Positions 6,607-13,153 of a stretch of DNA of 13,153 nt are shown piece by piece. Position numbers and translations under genes: made by a program. This DNA is from Oscillospiraceae bacterium (GTDB lineage Bacteria > Bacillota > Clostridia > Oscillospirales > Oscillospiraceae): NCBI GenBank assembly GCA_016296235.1, contig JAEDJR010000035.1:1-13153 (forward strand), in the 5' to 3' direction. Below the pieces are notes generated by a model. The model was not told the origin of the DNA. It was given only the letters and a program-made list of their open reading frames with translations, and did not search any database. Position 1 is the first letter of the stretch; each line of letters starts with the position of its first letter.

Positions 6607-7580
6607 AAAAGTTCAAGCTCTCGTTCAATCTGGTTCTGCTTCTGATCTGGGCCGCGATTTTCATCGCCATCGCCGCCATGGCCCCCACCTTCCTGAAGCC
6701 GGACTACATCATCAACACCATGCTGCGCAACATCGTGGAAATCGGCATGGTCGCCCTGCCCATGACCCTGATTATCATCACCGGCGGCATGGATCTTTCC
6801 GTCGGCAGCATGATGATCCTCTGCGCCATCTTCGGCGGCAGCGCCGCCGCGGCCTGGGGCTCCGGCGCCGGCGTGGCTGTGACGGTCCTGGTGGGTCTGG
6901 CCTGCGGCCTGATTAACGGTCTGATTATCGCCAAGGCCAGGATCTCCGAAATGGTCACCACCCTGGCTACCATGTACCTGTTCATGGGCCTCTCCCGCGG
7001 CTACACCGAGGCCGGCAGCGTCTACGCCTACGATTTTGCCACCTGGATGGGCAACACCGAGGTTCTGGGCCTGCCGATCCAGATCTGGATCTACGCGGTT
7101 CTGGCTGTGTTGTTCATTCTCCTGCTGCATCACACCGGCTTCGGCCGCAAGCTCTTCGCCATCGGCCTCAACAGCAGCGCCGCCAAGTATTCCGGCGTCA
7201 ATGTGGAGCGGATCAAAATCACGCTCTACGTCCTGTGCGGCCTGATCTGCGCCCTGGCCTCCTTCATCTACCTGGGCCGGTTCTCCAGCGTCAAATACGA
7301 CTCCGGCACCAACTTCAACCTGAAGGTCATCACCGTGGTGGTGCTGGGCGGCACCAGCATTGTGGGCGGCTCCGGCGACATGAAGGGCACCCTGGCGGCC
7401 ACCCTGATTATCGCCACCCTCAACAGCGGCCTGACGGTTCTGAACATCCCCATCGCCACCCAGACGGTGGTGCAGGGCACGGTGCTGCTGATCGCCCTGG
7501 TGGCCTTCGCCATCATGAATCAGGCCAAGTCCCGCCGCCGCGGCGCCCCCAAGAGTGCCGAACCCAAATCCGTTAGCTGA
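6603..7580 (+). CDS. CUT2-family sugar ABC transporter permease 2 (RbsC/RhaQ-like)
   Basis: Second membrane subunit of the importer, 325 residues. It carries the canonical permease loop GGMDLSVGS at 61-69 and the later GGTSIVGGSGDMKGT, and ends with a polar, basic cytoplasmic tail. The ATG at 6603 overlaps the stop of permease 1 (ATGA), again indicating coupled translation; AAAGGCAGG lies upstream. The reading frame stays open for 159 codons before this ATG, but those codons only read permease 1 out of frame. It differs from permease 1 throughout, so the channel is a heterodimer rather than a duplicated gene. Confidence 0.92.
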   Translation: MKKFKLSFNLVLLLIWAAIFIAIAAMAPTFLKPDYIINTMLRNIVEIGMVALPMTLIIITGGMDLSVGSMMILCAIFGGSAAAAWGSGAGVAVTVLVGLACGLINGLIIAKARISEMVTTLATMYLFMGLSRGYTEAGSVYAYDFATWMGNTEVLGLPIQIWIYAVLAVLFILLLHHTGFGRKLFAIGLNSSAAKYSGVNVERIKITLYVLCGLICALASFIYLGRFSSVKYDSGTNFNLKVITVVVLGGTSIVGGSGDMKGTLAATLIIATLNSGLTVLNIPIATQTVVQGTVLLIALVAFAIMNQAKSRRRGAPKSAEPKSVS

Positions 7581-7597
7581 CGGCTCTGCCGTGCTAA
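7573..7597 (+). promoter_or_regulatory. Hairpin between permease and binding-protein genes
   Basis: TTAGC (7573-7577) pairs with GCTAA (7593-7597) and, past a 2-nt bulge, ACGGC (7580-7584) pairs with GCCGT (7588-7592). The stem spans the permease stop codon. It is not followed by a T run, so it is not a standard terminator. It may help give the binding protein a separate, longer-lived mRNA. Confidence 0.45.
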
Positions 7598-7622
7598 AAT
7601 AAAACGAAAAGGAAGGAAAACC

Positions 7623-8708
7623 ATGAAGAAACTGATCGCTGTACTCCTCGTCATCACCATGATGGCCTGCCTGTTCGCCGGCTGCCAGAAGAACGAAGCC
7701 TCCTCCGACGGAAAGTCTGACGGCGTTACCATCGCCATGCTGCCCAAGTTCAAGGGCGAGAACTACTTTGACGCCTGCAAGGTCGGCGCCGAGGCCGCTG
7801 CCGAAGCCCTGGGCGTGACCCTGCTGTACGATGGCCCCTCCCAGGACCAGGCTACCAACCAGATGCAGGTTGACATTCTGGAAGGCTGGATCAACCAGGG
7901 CGTGGACGCCATCGTCGTCTCCCCTAACGACGGCACCGCCATTGCCGCCACCCTGAAGAAGGCCGCCGAAAAGGGCATCAAGGTCCTGACCTTCGACGCC
8001 GACGCGCAGGAAGACGCCCGTTCCTACTACTGCCAGTCCGTGGCCGCTGACGGCGCTGCCAAGGGTCTGCTGGATGCTGCCAAGCAGGATCTGCTGGCCA
8101 AGGGCTACGGCCCCGGCAAGACCGCCAACATCGCTCTGGTGGGCTCCTCCGGTACTGACGCCAACCAGAACGCCTGGATTGAGGCCATCAAGAACTACCT
8201 GACCACCGACGACTACTCCTGGATGGTCATCGCCAACGAGAGCACCGACATCATCCATCCCGGCACCGATGAGACCAAGGTCAACGAAGCCTGCGCCACT
8301 CTGATCGGCAGAATGGGCGGCGGCGCCGACCAGATTCAGGCTGCCATCGCGCTGTCCTCCATGTCCACTCCCGCTCTGGGCGCTCAGTATGAGGCCGCCG
8401 CTGCCAAGCCCGACGCCTCCGTCATCACCATGACCGGTCTGGCCACCCCCAACGCCATCAAGGACTACATCAAGGACGAGACCAACCCCCTGAACACCGG
8501 TGTTCTGTGGAGCTGCTTCGACCTGGGCTACATGTCCGTCGCCGTTGCCAACCAGATGGTCACCGGCCAGCTGGCTGAGGGCGCCACCTCCGTCACCTAC
8601 ACCCAGGAAGGCAAGGAGCTGACCAAGGAGATCAACAGCCAGGGCTACTGCTGCCTGGGCGCCGCTCTGGTCTTCGACGCCACCAACGTGGACAACTACA
8701 ACTACTAA
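7623..8708 (+). CDS. Sugar-binding lipoprotein of the ABC transporter (LsrB/RhaS-like)
   Basis: Extracytoplasmic substrate receptor anchored to the membrane, 361 residues. The N-terminus is a lipoprotein signal (MKK, hydrophobic stretch, then LFAGC with lipid-modified C21). The mature part is a periplasmic-binding-protein type 1 fold. By eye it resembles the LsrB/RhaS branch: AMLPKFKGENYF near the start, LLYDGPSQDQ, then TFDADAQEDARSYYCQ, GSSGTDANQNAW and TGLATPNAIKDYI. LsrB uses a lysine and aspartates in equivalent places for autoinducer-2, but its second-site D-Q pair reads D-A here. Together with the mutarotase at the end of the locus this favours L-rhamnose or a related sugar, though autoinducer-2 is not excluded. 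Ribosome binding site AAGGAAGG precedes the ATG. It is the last gene of the transporter operon and is followed by a strong hairpin. Confidence 0.88.
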   Translation: MKKLIAVLLVITMMACLFAGCQKNEASSDGKSDGVTIAMLPKFKGENYFDACKVGAEAAAEALGVTLLYDGPSQDQATNQMQVDILEGWINQGVDAIVVSPNDGTAIAATLKKAAEKGIKVLTFDADAQEDARSYYCQSVAADGAAKGLLDAAKQDLLAKGYGPGKTANIALVGSSGTDANQNAWIEAIKNYLTTDDYSWMVIANESTDIIHPGTDETKVNEACATLIGRMGGGADQIQAAIALSSMSTPALGAQYEAAAAKPDASVITMTGLATPNAIKDYIKDETNPLNTGVLWSCFDLGYMSVAVANQMVTGQLAEGATSVTYTQEGKELTKEINSQGYCCLGAALVFDATNVDNYNY

Positions 8709-8739
8709 TTCTAACTTCACATCGGATCGACCATAGCAA

Positions 8740-8775
8740 GGGACTGCCAAGGGAAGTTGCTCCCTTGGCAGTCCC
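8740..8775 (+). terminator. Strong 15-bp hairpin after the binding-protein gene
   Basis: GGGACTGCCAAGGGA (8740-8754) and TCCCTTGGCAGTCCC (8761-8775) pair perfectly around a 6-nt loop. The stem lies 31 nt past the stop codon. There is no T run after it (GTCTATCC), so it may be a 3'-end stabiliser or a poorly canonical terminator that separates the transporter operon from the kinase genes. Confidence 0.65.
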
Positions 8776-8785
8776 GTCTATCCTC

Positions 8786-8814
8786 TGGAACTTTTCGTTG
8801 TGTTATGGTAAAAT
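8786..8814 (+). promoter_or_regulatory. Candidate promoter of the kinase-regulator-UroD-rhaM operon
   Basis: TAAAAT (8809-8814) is preceded by TGG (8806-8808), an extended -10. A poor -35, TGGAAC (8786-8791), lies 17 bp upstream. It follows the hairpin that closes the transporter operon and precedes the palindromic repeat, which would then be in the 5' leader. Confidence 0.5.
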
Positions 8815-8825
8815 AGAAGCCCGGA

Positions 8826-8895
8826 CGTAGGGGCGGCTATCAGCCGCCCGCAAGCCGAAGCCACTGCCGGCGGGCGGCTGATAGCTGCCCCTACG
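8826..8895. repeat. Palindromic repeat, family 2, copy 2
   Basis: Left arm 8826-8850 is identical to the copy at 3689-3713. Right arm 8871-8895 matches the inverse with one C-to-T change (24 of 25). The spacer is 20 nt and unrelated in detail to the 14-nt spacer of copy 1. The element ends only 17 nt before the kinase ribosome binding site, so it is probably transcribed as a strong hairpin in that leader. Confidence 0.85.
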
Positions 8896-8928
8896 CCCCC
8901 CTTTATGCCATTGAGAGGAGGCCGCCGG

Positions 8929-10701
8929 ATGAAGGTTCGCCTGACCACCAAGCTGATGCTCATGTATATGCTGCTGCTGATGTCCATCGTCATCGGCGTC
9001 GGCGGATATTATATGGCCGGCAACCTGGGCCGGATCCGGGATGAGAGCATCTCCACCACCAGCCAGTTTGCCGACCGGATCATGGAGCAGGTGGACCTGC
9101 GGCTGAAAAACATGGATCAGATGGCCGTGGATCTCTTCAGCGACCCCGAGTTTCGTCAGGCTGTCCAGCAATGGGCCGACGGCGGGGCGTCCGGTGTGGA
9201 GAGCTCCATCCGGCAGATTCTGAACCGGCATTACGCCTCCAAATCTGACATCCGCCGCGTGGTGGTCTACGATTGCGACGGCTTCTACTACGCCAGCGGC
9301 ATCTCTGATCTGGATCAGGACACCGTCCGGCAGCGGGCTGCCTGGCTCACGGAAAACTACGCCGGCATCTTCACCCAGGTCAACGGCAAGGTGTTTCTGC
9401 CGCCCCAGGAGGACATCTGGTACTCCTGCGGCGAGCAGGCCCAGGTGATTTCGGAGATTCGGCCCATCAAGGACAGCCGCACCACCCAGATTGTGGGGTT
9501 CCTGGAAATCCAGCAGAACGCCATGTATCTCGACAACGTCAGCGCCATTGAGATCAACGGAAAAAAGCCGGAAATCGTGGTCATCATGGAGGAAACCGGC
9601 TCCGTGTTCTACTCCAGCAACCTGCGGGAGGACTTTGCAGCGCGCAAGGCGGACATCATCGAGATGACCCAGCCCTACAAGAAAATCATCGAGACGGACT
9701 CCACCATCCTGGCCCGGGCGTCCTCCAACAATTTCTACTGCCACACCGTGGTGCTGCTGGAAAAATCCACCCTGCGCAGCTACCAGTTCAGCATGGTCAG
9801 CGGCTCGCTGTACATTCTTCTGGCTACAGCCCTGTTCTCCATCGCCTTCGGCGTGTTCACCACCCGGGCGCTGATGCGTCCCATGGACCAGTTCGTGGCC
9901 AAGATCAGCCAGGTGGATCTGGACAACCTCAACGAAAAAATCGACATTGTGCCTCAGAGCAAGGAAATGCAGGTGCTGGTGGGAACCTTTGACGAGATGC
10001 TCACCCGGCTCAACGCCTCCATGCTGCGGCAGAAGCAGCACGAGGATTTCCAGACCAAGGCCCTGTTCAACGCCCTGCAGCGGGAAATGGGCCCTCATTT
10101 CCTCTACAATTCCCTGAGCAGCATTGCGGATCTGTGCGAAAGCGGGCAGAACGAAAAGGCCTGCGACGCCTGCTTCGACCTGTCGGATCTGCTGCGCTAC
10201 GCCTCCAACTACGAGGTGCCCGACGTCACCCTGGCCGACGAGCTGGAGAACGTCAAGTGCTACATGTCCCTGATGCAGAACCGCTACCGGCAGCGGCTGG
10301 TGTTCCGCTGCGAAACCGATGAGCAGGCCCTGCCGGCCATGATGCCCCGCCTGACTCTGCAGCCTCTGCTGGAAAACGCCATCAAATACAGCATCCAGGA
10401 GCGGGACGTGGTGGAGCTGCGGCTCCGGACAGCTTACATCGACGGGCTGCTGATTCTCTCCGTGGAGGACAACGGCAGGAGCATCGAGCCGGAGCGTCAG
10501 GTGTTCATCAAAAACAAAATCGAGGAATTCTGCAGCCGCTCACCGGGCGAAGGCGGCGAAAGCGCCGTGCAGCTGGGCGGAATCGGCCTGATCGGCACCC
10601 TGACGCGGCTGCGGATCTATTACGGGCAGAGCTTCCAGTATGAAATCCGCGCCAACCGTATGGGCGGAACAACCATCATTCTGTACATGGATCGCGTATA
10701 G
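8929..10701 (+). CDS. Membrane sensor histidine kinase, YesM type
   Basis: Two-component sensor that autophosphorylates and passes phosphate to the downstream regulator. The 590 residues read as: membrane span 1 (about 9-29), an extracellular sensing region (about 30-290, probably dCACHE-like), membrane span 2 (about 292-312), a HAMP linker (313-366), the His_kinase core with phospho-acceptor H390 in GPHFLYNSL, then the ATPase domain with N-box N483 (LQPLLENAIKYS), DNG at 514-516 and GGIGL at 550-554. The G1 box reads DNGRS rather than the usual DNGxG. The ATG at 8929 is chosen over the in-frame ATG at 8905 because GAGAGGAGG (8913-8921) lies seven bases before it. YesM-type kinases are commonly paired with AraC-type regulators in carbohydrate loci of Firmicutes. 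The sensed ligand is unknown, probably the imported sugar. Confidence 0.92.
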   Translation: MKVRLTTKLMLMYMLLLMSIVIGVGGYYMAGNLGRIRDESISTTSQFADRIMEQVDLRLKNMDQMAVDLFSDPEFRQAVQQWADGGASGVESSIRQILNRHYASKSDIRRVVVYDCDGFYYASGISDLDQDTVRQRAAWLTENYAGIFTQVNGKVFLPPQEDIWYSCGEQAQVISEIRPIKDSRTTQIVGFLEIQQNAMYLDNVSAIEINGKKPEIVVIMEETGSVFYSSNLREDFAARKADIIEMTQPYKKIIETDSTILARASSNNFYCHTVVLLEKSTLRSYQFSMVSGSLYILLATALFSIAFGVFTTRALMRPMDQFVAKISQVDLDNLNEKIDIVPQSKEMQVLVGTFDEMLTRLNASMLRQKQHEDFQTKALFNALQREMGPHFLYNSLSSIADLCESGQNEKACDACFDLSDLLRYASNYEVPDVTLADELENVKCYMSLMQNRYRQRLVFRCETDEQALPAMMPRLTLQPLLENAIKYSIQERDVVELRLRTAYIDGLLILSVEDNGRSIEPERQVFIKNKIEEFCSRSPGEGGESAVQLGGIGLIGTLTRLRIYYGQSFQYEIRANRMGGTTIILYMDRV

Positions 10702-10728
10702 GCTTCCGGCCGGGAAGGAGAGACGCAG

Positions 10729-11517
10729 ATGTTCAAGGTTATGCTGGTGGATGACGAACCGGCAGCATTGGCCATGGAAAAACGCGCCATCGAGCGGCGC
10801 GCCAAGGAATTCGAGGTCGTGGCCGAGGCGTTCAGCGTGGACGCCGCCATCGCCCTGTATAAGCAGGTGCGTCCGGATGTGGTGCTGACGGACATGAAGA
10901 TGCCCCGGAAAACCGGGCTTCAGCTGGTCCGCTACATCAACGAAGAGGCCGAATGGCCCGCCGTGTGCGTGGTGCTCAGCGGATATTCGGACTTTGAATA
11001 CGTCCACGACGCCTTCAGCGTCGGCGTCTTCGACTATCTGCTGAAGCCTGTGGACGGCCGGAAGCTGGAGGAGCTGTTTCAGCGGATCTACCGGGTGCTG
11101 ATCTGCAGCCGGGAGGCCCCGGAGCAGCCGGTTCCGGACAAGCGGATGAAGGACGAAAAGCTCCTGGAGGAGATCACCGCCTATGTGCGGGCCAACATCC
11201 GGGGCGACAACAGCATCATGTCGGTCTGCGGCCACTTCGGCATCGGCCAGCCCTATCTCAGCAGGCTGTTCCGGCAGAACTGCGGCCGCACCTACAACGA
11301 ATTTCTCACCGATCTGCGCATCGAGGAGGCCAAAAAGCTTCTGGCCGGCGGGGAAGACATCCTCATCGGCGAGGTGGCCGAGCGGGTCGGCTTCAACGGA
11401 CAATTTTATTTCAGCAAGGTGTTCAAGGACGCCACAGGGCTGACGCCGCGGGATTACCGGAACCGGGAACGCCAGAAATCGGAAAATGACCAGAAAGGAA
11501 GAACAACCAATGACTAA
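10729..11517 (+). CDS. AraC-type DNA-binding response regulator, YesN type
   Basis: Transcription regulator controlled by the upstream kinase. Residues 1-120 form a receiver domain with the acidic pocket D8/D9, phospho-acceptor D55 in VVLTDMKMP, S84 in VLSGYSDFEY and K106 in FDYLLKPVD. Residues about 145-248 form an AraC/XylS double helix-turn-helix, ending in the typical VGFNGQFYFSKVFKDATGLTPRDYR. The total of 262 residues is short for YesN regulators, which often carry a long middle region; here receiver and DNA-binding domains are joined by a linker of about 25 residues. The start has AAGGAGAG upstream, 27 nt after the kinase stop. Its last codons overlap the next gene by eight bases. Likely target: the AT-rich control region before the transporter operon. 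Confidence 0.93.
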   Translation: MFKVMLVDDEPAALAMEKRAIERRAKEFEVVAEAFSVDAAIALYKQVRPDVVLTDMKMPRKTGLQLVRYINEEAEWPAVCVVLSGYSDFEYVHDAFSVGVFDYLLKPVDGRKLEELFQRIYRVLICSREAPEQPVPDKRMKDEKLLEEITAYVRANIRGDNSIMSVCGHFGIGQPYLSRLFRQNCGRTYNEFLTDLRIEEAKKLLAGGEDILIGEVAERVGFNGQFYFSKVFKDATGLTPRDYRNRERQKSENDQKGRTTND

Positions 11518-12694
11518 TCGGGAGCGCGAAAACGCAACGTTGAATTTTCAGAAGCCGGACCGGGGCGCCGTGGAAGAGACCTTCTACCCCTGGACTCTGA
11601 CGACCCAACGCTATAAAGGCGAGGGCATCCCCGCGGAGCTGTGCGACGGCGCCCGGGACATCACCAACGATCTGGTGGGCAACAAGGCCAACCAGGCGGA
11701 AAAGTATTTCCCCGAGGCCTGGGGCGAGGGCGTCATGGCCTACGAGCAGTATCTGGGCTTTGATCCGGTGCGGCGCATCCACTTCGTGCTGCCGTTCCGC
11801 CGCTTCGAGGAGAAGATTCTGGAGGAAACCCCGGCCCATGTCATCAAGCAGGACATCTTCGGCCGTCAGATGATCCGCAAGGCCGGCTCCGACCTGGACA
11901 TCGTCTACAAGCCCACCGTCACCTGCGCCGAGGACTGGGAGGCTCTGAAGGCCCGGGGCGACCGGGAGCTGGAGCTGTACTACTCCGACGAAGCCATCGA
12001 CCAGGCCTACGCCCATCTGAAGGAAGGCCACGACCGGGGCGATTATTCCATCCGGCTGAACCTGGAGGGCTTCTTCTGGGTGCCCCGGGAGCTGCTGGGC
12101 GACGAGGCCCACCTGTTCGCCTTCTATGAGGATCCCGAGCTGCTCCACGACATGGCGGAATACATCTGCCGGGTCTATGAGACCAAGCTCATGCGGGTCA
12201 TCCGCCTGCTGCAGCCCGACGTGGTTTACTTCATGGAGGATCTGTCCGGCAAGAACGGCCCCCTGATCTCCGGCAAGTTCTTCGACGAGTTCATCGGCGC
12301 CTACTACAAGCGTCTGATCCCCCTGTTCAAGGAGGCCGGCGTGCAGAACGTCATCGTGGACACCGACGGCGAGTTCTCCAGGATCATCCCCAACTTCATG
12401 GCCGCAGGCGTGGACGGCTTCCTGCCCATGGATGTCAATGCCGGCATGGATATCGTGGCGGTGCGCCGCCAGTTCCCCACCCTGAAGTTCATCGGCGGCT
12501 TCAACAAGCTGATGATTCAGGAAGGCAAGGAAGCCATTGACGCGGAGTTTGCCCGCATCCTGCCCGTGGTCCGGGGCGGCGGTTATCTCGTCGGCAACGA
12601 CCACCAGGTTCCCCCCTCCGCGCCTCTGGAGCTGTATCAGTATTACATCCGGCGCCTGAAGGAAGTCATGGCCCAGGCAGGCGCGGATCTATAA
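11510..12694 (+). CDS. Uroporphyrinogen decarboxylase (URO-D) superfamily protein, non-HemE, function unknown
   Basis: 394-residue protein with the overall look of the URO-D/methyltransferase superfamily (TIM-barrel): conserved blocks include NLEGFFWVPRELLG, VVYFMEDLSGKNGPLISGKFFDEF, the strand-loop VIVDTDGEFSRIIPNFMAAGVDGFLPMDVNAGMD, IGGFNK and the end block GGYLVGNDHQVPPSAP. It lacks the N-terminal arginine-rich substrate motif of true HemE (RPVW.MRQAGR), so heme synthesis is unlikely. The His-x-Cys zinc motif of MtaA/MtbA-type methyltransferases is also absent; the matching place reads DTDG. The ATG at 11510 has AAAGGAAG eight bases upstream and overlaps the regulator's end by eight bases; the in-frame ATG at 11486 would put that site inside the gene. 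It sits directly before the rhamnose mutarotase, so a role in sugar or glycoside metabolism is suggested but unproven. Confidence 0.85.
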   Translation: MTNRERENATLNFQKPDRGAVEETFYPWTLTTQRYKGEGIPAELCDGARDITNDLVGNKANQAEKYFPEAWGEGVMAYEQYLGFDPVRRIHFVLPFRRFEEKILEETPAHVIKQDIFGRQMIRKAGSDLDIVYKPTVTCAEDWEALKARGDRELELYYSDEAIDQAYAHLKEGHDRGDYSIRLNLEGFFWVPRELLGDEAHLFAFYEDPELLHDMAEYICRVYETKLMRVIRLLQPDVVYFMEDLSGKNGPLISGKFFDEFIGAYYKRLIPLFKEAGVQNVIVDTDGEFSRIIPNFMAAGVDGFLPMDVNAGMDIVAVRRQFPTLKFIGGFNKLMIQEGKEAIDAEFARILPVVRGGGYLVGNDHQVPPSAPLELYQYYIRRLKEVMAQAGADL

Positions 12695-12709
12695 ACAGGA
12701 GGAATCAGT

Positions 12710-13024
12710 ATGGAACGTTATGCATGGAAGGCCACGGTGCTGCCGGGCAAGCTGGAGGAGTATGTCCACCGGCACAATACCATCTGGCCGGAGATGAAGG
12801 AAGTCCTGCACGCAGCCGGAATCCGGAACTACACCATCTGGAACGTGGGAAACGAGCTGTTCGGCTACTATGAGTGCGATTCCGTGGAGGAAGCCGCCCG
12901 GGTGCAGGCCGAAAGCCCGGTGGTGGACCGCTGGAACGAGTACATGAAGGATGTCATGCTCATGGAGATGGATCCCGTCACCGGCGCCCAGCCCCTGATG
13001 AAGCAGGTGTTCTTCTTCGACTGA
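12710..13024 (+). CDS. rhaM: L-rhamnose mutarotase
   Basis: Cytoplasmic enzyme that interconverts the alpha and beta anomers of L-rhamnose so that the following isomerase can use the sugar. The 104-residue length equals that of E. coli RhaM. Key residues align at the same numbers: Y18 and H22 in YVHRHNTIWPEM and Y41 in RNYTIW. The later RW..YM.DVM block is present as RWNEYMKDVM; E. coli has a second tryptophan where N76 stands. The start has CAGGAGG upstream and follows the UroD-like gene by 15 nt. It is the last gene of the operon and is followed by an intrinsic terminator. It is the strongest clue to the substrate of the whole locus. Related mutarotases for other deoxysugars in the same family cannot be fully excluded. 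Confidence 0.9.
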   Translation: MERYAWKATVLPGKLEEYVHRHNTIWPEMKEVLHAAGIRNYTIWNVGNELFGYYECDSVEEAARVQAESPVVDRWNEYMKDVMLMEMDPVTGAQPLMKQVFFFD

Positions 13025-13074
13025 GTGCAAAACGCGCCGCTCCATTGCAGGGTGGTTGTATAACAGGATAACTT

Positions 13075-13114
13075 GCGTCCGAAGAAGATGATCCTTCTTC
13101 GGACGCTTCCTTTT
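13075..13114 (+). terminator. Intrinsic terminator of the kinase-rhaM operon
   Basis: GCGTCCGAAGAAG (13075-13087) and CTTCTTCGGACGC (13094-13106) form a perfect 13-bp stem with a 6-nt loop, followed by TTCCTTTT. It lies about 50 nt after the rhaM stop. The remaining 39 nt of the window hold nothing recognised. Confidence 0.85.
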
Positions 13115-13153
13115 GATGAATGGCTGCAAAAGAGCGAGACAATTTGGGGTTTG

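Noticed and set aside
4103..8708. Autoinducer-2 (Lsr) uptake operon
   Set aside because: The binding protein resembles LsrB in part, but no lsrK, lsrF, lsrG or lsrR is present and a rhamnose mutarotase is; kept only as an alternative ligand.
6471..8750. Open frame of about 760 codons on the minus strand opposite the permease and binding-protein genes
   Set aside because: It spans three gene boundaries of the real operon and its G/H/D-rich composition is typical of antisense reading of GC-rich genes.
8803..12604. Further long minus-strand frames (8803-10098, 10540-11403, 11423-12604)
   Set aside because: Each mirrors a well-supported plus-strand gene and has no family features.
11510..12694. 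HemE (heme pathway uroporphyrinogen decarboxylase)
   Set aside because: The HemE arginine-rich substrate motif is missing and no heme gene is nearby.

Overview
The window looks like a piece of a GC-rich Firmicutes chromosome, most likely a gut clostridium of the Oscillospirales type. The reasons are strong AGGAGG-type ribosome binding sites, a near-consensus TATAAT promoter in front of greA, the rpsO-pnp gene pair, a YesM/YesN-type two-component system, and short GC-rich palindromic repeats between genes. No phage, plasmid, transposase, tRNA, rRNA or CRISPR features are visible. The taxonomic call is an inference from style, not from a search.

Left third (1-3530, minus strand): housekeeping genes. 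Read in the direction of transcription they are a PHP-family histidinol-phosphatase-like phosphoesterase, greA (transcription elongation factor), rpsO (ribosomal protein S15) and pnp (polynucleotide phosphorylase, cut by the left edge). The non-coding DNA here is informative. greA has a clear promoter lying inside the 3' end of the PHP gene. rpsO has a promoter and a leader of about 120 nt that can form four hairpins. The rpsO-pnp spacer holds an intrinsic terminator and then a large two-level stem-loop just upstream of pnp, placed where E. coli has its RNase III/PNPase autoregulatory hairpin.

Middle (3531-4102): a 572-nt divergent intergenic region. Its left half carries two different palindromic (REP-like) repeats. 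Its right half is an AT-rich island with competing dyads and short direct repeats, probably the control region of the sugar operon.

Right two thirds (4103-13024, plus strand): a sugar uptake and sensing locus. First comes a CUT2-type ABC transporter (double ATPase, permease, permease, lipoprotein binding protein), ended by a strong hairpin. Then, behind its own candidate promoter and a second copy of the palindromic repeat, comes a YesM-like histidine kinase, a YesN/AraC-type response regulator, a uroporphyrinogen-decarboxylase-family protein that does not look like HemE, and an L-rhamnose mutarotase (RhaM), closed by an intrinsic terminator. The mutarotase and the LsrB/RhaS-like binding protein point to L-rhamnose or a related deoxysugar as substrate. 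The likely logic is that the kinase and regulator sense the sugar and activate the transporter operon, while RhaM interconverts sugar anomers after uptake. No rhamnose isomerase, kinase or aldolase is present in the window. The role of the UroD-like protein in this setting is unknown and is the most interesting open question here.
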